From Cololabis saira (Eukaryota > Chordata > Actinopteri > Beloniformes > Belonidae), in assembly GCF_033807715.1 (NCBI RefSeq), contig NC_084590.1:8136327-8200326 (forward strand): a stretch of DNA of 64,000 bases. The letters are read 5' to 3'. A model generated the notes under the pieces. That model was not told where the DNA came from and ran no database searches. It saw only the letters and a list, made by a program, of their open reading frames with translations. The position numbers and the translations under genes are program-made. This document shows, piece after piece, positions 58,125 through 64,000 of this stretch; position 1 is the first letter of the stretch, and every line of letters starts with the position of its first letter.

Positions 58125-59206
58125 AAGACAGAAGTTGCTGTTTTACAAGAATCTATGTCAAGTTGTTTTGATTTTCCAGTATTTTTATCATCTGGTTATC
58201 TGGTGCTGAGCTGAATGTAGGAGGGATTTGCGTTAATTGTGTGTTTTGAGATGGGGGTGTGACAGAGGGAATTCTGTGCACTGAGGTTGGGTGTGGTTGT
58301 TGTTGGGCATCACTGCTGGTGTTAGTCAGAACAAAAAACTGACTTTGATGATCATCTCCAGAATCAAAAAGGGGAAATTGAACCTGGGCTCCTGCCTTGC
58401 TCCTAGTTACTGGAGCACTCCTATCAAAAATATGACATAAACCGTGTGGCTTTTCATCTAGCTGCACATCTGTGGCTGCTGATGCCCCAGCTATGGTTTC
58501 CTCTGGCTCTGCACCTGCATCAGACTGGGCAGGGTTGAGCGTTGACATTTCAGCCTCCTTTAGACAGTTAATTTTGGCTGTAGCGGCTGCTATTTCAGTC
58601 TGTAGTTCCAATGTTTCTCTCCTTTTTTTAAGCATTTGTTCCTGTTTTTCAATGGCATGTTTTTCCTGCAACATTGCAGCTTTGGCCAATAAAGCTGCTC
58701 TCTCTGCCTCCGCACTGATACGTAATGAGGATGACGAGGAAGAGGCGCTAGATTTGACTGACTTCTCTGAGTGTGTATCGACATCATCCAGATCACTGTT
58801 TGCATGCTAACCCTCCACCTGAGCAACAGAAGAAGAGGCTTCAGCTGAGGGAAGTGCGGGTTTCCATGCGTGAAATCCATTTTGTTACCGTGTCAAGAAA
58901 AGCTATTATTTGCGCACATCTCGGTTGATACCATTTATCATTGTCTTCCTTTTTTGCGTCCTCATCCAATATTTCAGTGTAAGAGATATGCAGAGTTTTA
59001 AAATCATTCAGAAGGTCGTTAAACTTCATCATATTTCCTTTCACTTCCTCAAGATATTTGTCAGCCATTAGACTATTTACAATGTTCGTTCTTCTTGTTA
59101 AATGCGAAGCTTTTCCTTCTCTAGATGAGCGCAGACGCGCCGCAGCCTCATTCATGTCTTTAACAGGACTCGTTTCTGCCTCGTCGGAACTTGCCATTTT
59201 ACTCAC
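58125..59206 (-). pseudogene. BEL/Pao-type gag N-terminal region, broken
   Basis: The minus-strand frame from 59206 encodes EGKASHLTRRTNIVN, EEVKGNMMKFNDLLNDF and NDKWYQPR. It shifts and then continues at 58689-58153 with ALLAKAAMLQEKHA and LQTEIAAATAKI, a Glu/Lys/Ala-rich coiled coil. This order is typical of the start of fish BEL/Pao polyproteins. Zinc knuckle, protease and RT are absent, so the copy is truncated at its 3' side. Confidence 0.65.
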
Positions 59207-60004
59207 AAATAACCTTCCAAAAACTTAATCAAAAGGTTTAGAAACAGTTCTTATTCTTTCCGATGTCCTTGTATTTAATTATTAAACTCAGGTTCATTCA
59301 TAAGTTCCTTCACGCAGGTGGGCGTCGCCGATCTCAATTGTTTGACCAAGTCGGCGAAAAGTTGATAAACAAAAAGATCGCAGTCCATTAACAGAAAATT
59401 CAGCGGTGAAGTTTGTTTCCGAACACTTCAGGCATTTTTTTCAAATGAATAATCCTTCCAAAAAAGTTTGATTTGAAGCACGTACCTCCTCCAACGTGTT
59501 TCTTTGTTTGCTCCGCCGCGCGTCCGCCGGCGTTTCCTTTGCCTTATGTTTCTCTTAATCCTCAAAACAGTCCTCCAATCCAGGCTCACAGCTTGGCATT
59601 GACAAATTGTAGGGGCAAAAACCTAACGATGAGTTTTCCATTAGCTCATTCCGTCCATTCATTCTTATTTGTTTGCCCCATGGGAAGGCTTAAGCAGATG
59701 TCAGACTCCCAGCTGTCCTTTAAACAATCTAAAGAGCGTGTTATTTTATGCTTAGAATTTATTGCAAAATAACAAAATTCAAAGAAAAGATGACATAGAG
59801 TCCTTGGGTTTTATCAGCAAATATCAGAGGCCATTCCCCTGCTCATCCTGCAGCCGCGGTCAATGACAGTGTCGCTGCTCTCCGCCTTCTCGCGTCATAC
59901 GTCACCACCACCAACTTAAAGACTAGCGCCGTCCTCCCCACCTGAGGAGGGAGGAAGGCGCACACTTAATATTTTACTAATAAACAACACAAATGGTAAA
60001 TAAA
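59207..60004 (-). mobile_element. Probable 5' leader and LTR of the BEL/Pao fragment
   Basis: The region lies between the gag start and the point where the interrupted Tc1 element resumes, so it should be the 5' LTR and leader. No second LTR copy is in the window, so the exact ends cannot be fixed. Confidence 0.4.
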
Positions 60005-60662
60005 CAAAAATGCGGCTCCTACAGTGGTCATGAAGGGATGTACATGGTCAGCAACAACACTCAGGTAGGCTGTGTCATTGACACGATGCTCAGTTGGTAC
60101 TAATGGGCCCAAAGTGTGCCAGAAAATATCCCCCACAACATGACACCACCACCACCAGCCTGAAGCGTTGATACAAGGCAAGATGGATTCATGCTTTCAT
60201 GTTGTTGACGCCAAATGCTGACCCTACCGTCCGAATGTCGCAGAAGAAATCGAGACTCATGAGACCAGGCAACGTTTTTCCAATCTTCTATTGTCCAATT
60301 TTGGTGAGCCTGTGTGAATTGTCGCCTCAGTTTCCTGTTCTTAGTTGACAGGATTGTGTTGCCCTCTGCTGCTGTAGCCCATCCGCCTCAAGGTTCAACG
60401 TGTTGTGCCTTCAGAGATGCTCTTCTGCATACCTTGGTTATTACGAGTGGTTATTTTAGTAAATGTTGCCTTTCTATCAGCTCGAACCAGTCTGGCCATT
60501 CTTCTCTGACCTTTGGCATCACAACCATGCTACATTCAAAGCTACTTAAATCACCTTTCTTCACCATTCTGATGCTCAGTTTGAACTGCAGCAAATCGTC
60601 TTGACCTTGATACATGCCTAAATGCATTAAGTTCCTGCCATGTGATTGTCTGTTCTCCACTT
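60005..60662 (-). mobile_element. Tc1-like transposon, N-terminal and middle part
   Basis: Minus-strand translation shows GDIFWHTLGPLVPTEHRVN and AYLSVVADHVHPFMTTV, the middle of the same transposase whose end lies at 57900-58118. Helix-turn-helix coding sequence extends toward 60640. Stops are present. Confidence 0.7.
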
Positions 60663-61592
60663 GTTACCTGTATTAATGGTACCTGTTTATCAGTATAAAC
60701 AGGTACCATTATAAAACTATTTATCAGTATAAAAGACACCTGTCCACAACCTCAAACTGTCACACTCCAAACTCCACTATGGCCAAGACCAAAGAGCTGT
60801 CAAAGGACGTGAGAAACATAATTGTAGCCCTGCACCAGCTGGGAAGACTCAATCTGCAATAGGTAACAGCTTGGTGTGAAGAAATCAACTGTGGGAGCAA
60901 TTATTAGAAAATGGAAGACATACAAGACACTGATAATCTCCTCCATCTGGGGCTCCAAGATCTCACCCCGTTGGGTAAAAAACGTGTCCCCCTGTTTAAG
61001 CCAGTACATGTCCAGGCCCGTCTGAAGTTTGCTAGAGAGCATTGGATGATGCACAAGAGGATTGGGAGAATGTTATATGGTCAGATGAAACCAAAATATA
61101 ACTTTTTGGTGGAAACACAACAAAGAACACCAAACCTACTGTGAAGCATGGGGGTGGAAACATCATGGTTTGGGGATGTTTTTCTGCAAAGGGACCAGGA
61201 CGACTGATCCGTGTAAGGGAAAGAATGAATGGGGCCATGTATCGTGAGATTTTGAGTGAAAACCTCCTTCCATCAGCAGGACATTGAAGATGAAACACAG
61301 TGTGTGAAAACCTTGTGAAGACTTACAGAAAACATTTGACCTCTGTCATTGCCAACAAAGGGTATATAACGAAGTATTAAGATGAACTTTTGTTATTGAC
61401 CAAATACTTATTTTCCATTTTAATTTGCAAATACATTATTTAAAAATCAGACAATGTGATTTTCTGGATTTTTTTTTAAATTTTCTCTCATAGTTGAGAT
61501 ATAGCTGTGATGAAAATTACAGGCATCTTTTTAAGTGGGAGAACTTGCACAACTGGTGTCTGACTAAATACTTTTTTGCCCCACTGTACACA
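60663..61592 (+). mobile_element. Second Tc1-like element, internally deleted
   Basis: Transposase segments include [19 protein letters not shown] and [16 protein letters not shown]. They are followed by an abrupt join (GAAGATGAAACACAGTGTG) that skips the catalytic C-terminal region to the 3' UTR. The right end GTATTTAGTCAGACACC... CAGTGGGGCAAAAAAG (minus sense) is intact. The left terminal repeat is missing. Confidence 0.75.
60675..60710. repeat. Perfect hairpin, 16-bp arms
   Basis: AATGGTACCTGTTTAT is complemented exactly by ATAAACAGGTACCATT with a 4-nt loop. It sits at the junction between the two Tc1-like elements. Confidence 0.9.
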
Positions 61593-61901
61593 CACAAGCA
61601 CATTTTGAACATACAGAATCCCTTGTAACTAAATTTATATCAATAAATGAGTCTGTTTTAACTGAATGCATACAAAATAAATACATCTATAAAGTAAATT
61701 TATACCCAATGTGCACACACAGTAAAACTTTTTTGCCCCACTATATAAATATATATATATATTAAAAAAAATATTATTTTTAGTTTTAATTAACAGATAT
61801 TCTTCATTAAGTGTTCTTTACGGAGAAACTGAACAAGAATGACGTTTCCTGTAACTTGAGTTATACACTGCTGCATTCTGCTCCTCCTGGTGTGTCAGCA
61901 G

Positions 61902-62038
61902 GTCAGCAGAGCCGCTTCCATGTCAGCACCATCTCTGATGGTCCAGCAGAGAGAGCCGGGGTTCGTACTGGAGACGTCCTGCTGTGGATCAACGGAGTGT
62001 CTGCATCAGCCCTCACAAGCTCCGCCCTCAATAGACTT
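61902..62038 (+). CDS. pdzd3: NHERF4/PDZD3-like scaffold, coding exon 6 (PDZ2 core)
   Basis: The exon completes Gly165 and encodes residues 166-210, with [20 protein letters not shown] as the PDZ2 core. I chose the acceptor after GTCAGCAG so that the exon starts GTCAGCAG in phase; an acceptor three bases earlier would add one alanine. The donor is GTACGT, phase 0. Confidence 0.85.
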
Positions 62039-62117
62039 GTACGTATACTCCTCAGGGCCATGTGACCTGCAGGTGTTAGACTGGACCTGTGTCAGACCTC
62101 CGTGTGTTCCATTCCAG

Positions 62118-62325
62118 GTGAGGAAGAGTGTGGACTCCGTGACGGTCCTGGTGATTGACGGTGACGGTGAGGCTTGCTACGTTCGTAGGAAGATGGCCAT
62201 CCTTCCTGCGGTGGCCAGAAGCTCCACCCTCCCCTATAACGCCAAGAGCATGCACCTGGTGAAACGGCAGGAGGGATACGGCTTTCTGCTGAGACAGGAG
62301 AGGGTGACCAGTCCTCAGAAGATCG
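62118..62325 (+). CDS. pdzd3: NHERF4/PDZD3-like scaffold, coding exon 7 (PDZ2 end, PDZ3 start)
   Basis: The exon encodes residues 211-279: [18 protein letters not shown] ends PDZ2, a basic linker follows, then [19 protein letters not shown] opens PDZ3 with the GYGF loop at 263-266. LHLxKxxxGFGFLLRxE is the NHERF4 PDZ3 pattern, which favours pdzd3 over pdzk1. The boundaries are CATTCCAG and GTGAGA. Confidence 0.88.
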
Positions 62326-62519
62326 GTGAGACATCTGGACGACATTGCATTCATTGTACATTGTCATTCAGTTGGAGTCTATGTTTGCAGCAGGAAAGTG
62401 ATTGGACAGAATCGATAGAAAAGCTTCACTGTTGTCGTACCACAACATCTGAGAGTTGGTTTTATGGGCGTGAAGTAAAAGTGAAAGGTTCATATTTAAG
62501 TATGAATATTTTCATGTAG

Positions 62520-62695
62520 TAGGGGTGTAACAATATATCGTGCCATGAAATTTTGCGATACAAAAACGTCACGATATGTGTCGTGGAGGTGACAAACTGT
62601 AGCGCGATATTGGGCTATTAATATTAATATATTGTGTTTACTAGTAACATCCTATTGGTGCAGCGGGATCACGTGACGACCTGGACCCGCGGACC
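62520..62695. mobile_element. hAT-type element end fragment
   Basis: TAGGGGTGTAACAATATATCG starts a common fish hAT MITE end with CACGATATGTGTCG. The opposite end was not found. Confidence 0.5.
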
Positions 62696-62699
62696 AAAA

Positions 62700-63345
62700 T
62701 CTTACTATGCTCAGAAGAAACTAGTACCGTTTCACACCACAATAAAATCTTTTCTAAAAAGGAATGTTTTTAGTAAAGATTTAAAAGCAGTGGGGGATTT
62801 AGTTGAGCTGATCTCAGCAGGTAAAGAGTTCCAGAGTTTGGGGGCCCGGACTGCAAAAGCTTTGGTCCCAAGTCGGGCCCTGAATGATCAGAACTACTGG
62901 TTGATCTGAGGGAGGCCCTGGCAGGTAGGGGGTTAAAAGCTCTTTAAAATAACTAGGGGCATGGTTGTTTAGGGCCTTAAAAGTCAGCAATAGAATTTTA
63001 AAATCAATGCGATATTGAACAGGAAGCCAATGAAGGGACAACAGAACTGGAGTGATATGTTCAAATGTTCATGAGGCAGAGATCAGACGAGCAGCGGCGG
63101 TTTGTACCAACTGAAGGCGGTGGAGTGATGACTGAGAAATACTGGTGTAAAGGGCGTTACAATAATCCAGGCCAGACAGAATAAAAGCATGGACAACTTC
63201 GTAGAGATTATCAGGAAATAAAAAAGATATGATTTTGGAAATCAACTTCAGCTGGTAAAAACACGCCTGGACAACTTTCTTCATTTGTTCATTAAAACAA
63301 AGGCCGGAGTCAAATAAAACACCCAAATTCCTGACGTGTCTTCTG
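62700..63345 (-). mobile_element. L2-like LINE fragment, RT C-terminal part
   Basis: Minus-strand frames encode VLFDSGLCFNEQMKKVVQ, LSGLDYCNALYTSISQ, LVQTAAARLIS and LLSLHWLPVQYRIDFKILL in order. This is the thumb and C-terminus of an L2-like RT. One stop separates the frames. It lies in intron 7 of pdzd3, 17 bp or so short of exon 8. Confidence 0.8.
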
Positions 63346-63362
63346 AACCTGCTGTGTTCCAG

Positions 63363-63563
63363 CTCACATACTGAGGGAGGTGGATGAGGGCAGCGCTGCT
63401 GAGGATGCTGGGATGGAGGACGGAGACCTGCTGCTCGCCGTTAACGGAGAACCAGTGGAGACCATGGAGCACGACGACGTGGTGAAGACGATCAAGGGGA
63501 GTGGAGACAGAGTATCCCTGACCGCCATATCCATGGAAGGACGAGAATTCTACAGAGAGGTTG
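63363..63563 (+). CDS. pdzd3: NHERF4/PDZD3-like scaffold, coding exon 8 (PDZ3), last exon seen
   Basis: The exon completes Ala280 and encodes residues 281-346, including [20 protein letters not shown] and the terminal strand RVSLTAIS of PDZ3. Reading straight on gives a stop six codons later. A donor GTGAAG at 63564 ends the exon in phase 1 after EVG, where related proteins continue toward PDZ4, so I place the splice there. Remaining exons lie beyond the window. Confidence 0.82.
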
Positions 63564-63593
63564 GTGAAGACGGTTAAACAGGAGTGTAGCACC

Positions 63594-64000
63594 CTATAAT
63601 GTAATAATTTCCTGAAAATGTAATAACGCCTGAAAATTTAATAAAATTTGCACTTAACTCAATCGAAAATGTAATAAAACCCAATAATGTAATAAAATAT
63701 CCTGACTGATATTGCAATAACATTTTTACCGATAATGTAATAACTTTTACATTTACTTACATTTTCAGGTGAGTCTTTTTTTTTTCTTCCAAAACTGATA
63801 ATGTAATACTTGACAAATAATGTAATATATATGTTCATTTTCAGTCCAGAGTTCTACATTTTGTGTTTTAAGTATCTAAGAATGTTATATACACTGGATT
63901 TGAAACACCAGAATGACTATTGGGTTAAATTGCAGACTTTAGTACCATGTAATAAATTCCCAATAATGTAATAAGGTATAACATTATCGGTAAAAATGTG
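63594..64000. repeat. AATGTAATAA-rich repeat, continues past the window
   Basis: ATAATGTAATAA-type words recur at least nine times at irregular spacing. ACATTTTTACCGATAATG near 63720 is complemented by CATTATCGGTAAAAATGT at the window end, so the block is partly a large inverted repeat. The family is not identified. Confidence 0.65.

Larger units (their letters stand above)
55961..61901 (+). other. pdzd3: pdzd3 intron 5, 5.9 kb
   Basis: The phase-1 intron splits PDZ2 within a glycine codon. It is filled by an LTR-like repeat, two Tc1-like elements, a BEL/Pao fragment and a TG repeat. The stretch 61593-61890 is AT-rich and contains a second scrap of a Tc1 end (TTTTTTGCCCCACTA near 61727). Confidence 0.75.

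Noticed and set aside
63564..63577. Reading through to a stop codon at the end of PDZ3 as the true end of pdzd3
   Set aside because: A donor GTGAAG fits in phase exactly where related proteins continue toward a fourth PDZ domain. Read-through cannot be fully excluded without transcript data.

Overview
This window is vertebrate, almost certainly teleost fish, genomic DNA. The two host genes are split by introns with GT-AG junctions. The spacers are filled with transposon families typical of fish: L2-, L1- and RTE-like LINEs, hAT, PIF/Harbinger, TTAA-target and Tc1-like DNA transposons, Gypsy and BEL/Pao LTR elements, and many micro- and minisatellites. No bacterial gene, operon, CRISPR array, rRNA or tRNA gene is visible.

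Host gene 1 is kcnj13, encoding the inward-rectifier K+ channel Kir7.1. It lies on the plus strand as two coding exons (15340-15853 and 36455-37029) that join in phase to 362 codons around a 20.6-kb intron. A non-coding first exon near 8885-9088 is possible but unproven. Host gene 2 is a NHERF4/PDZD3-type PDZ scaffold, also on the plus strand. Eight coding exons are visible (49904-63563), covering PDZ1 to PDZ3, and the gene runs off the right edge. Both products would act in epithelia: a transport channel, and a scaffold that organises transporters and receptors under the apical membrane. A functional link between them here is only inference from adjacency.

Layout. 363-5743 is a hAT-like composite with near-perfect 8-bp target duplications; it holds a solo LTR and two L2-type LINE copies. 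5744-15300 has LINE fragments, minisatellites, a 5'-truncated L1 insertion and a Harbinger MITE. The kcnj13 intron (15854-36454) contains inverted RTE-like fragments, a hAT element with a SINE in it, two related hAT copies, and between these a complete young LTR element (22411-25298). That element's interior is a proline-rich minisatellite reading frame instead of gag-pol. Further right is a nested stack: an L1 relic split by a TTAA element, which is split by a near-full-length L1. 37030-49890 has LINE relics, a second copy of the LTR element's minisatellite interior, a hAT element and two adjacent TTAA elements, each carrying a Harbinger MITE. The pdzd3 introns hold a 2.8-kb element with long self-complementary ends and a CA/CCCCT minisatellite, a Tc1-like element split by a BEL/Pao gag fragment, a second internally deleted Tc1 element, and an L2 fragment. 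The window ends in an unclassified AATGTAATAA-rich repeat.

Most long open frames in the window are shadows of tandem repeats with periods divisible by three, or translations of microsatellites. Family names for repeats come from diagnostic motifs, termini and target-site duplications read directly, not from database searches.
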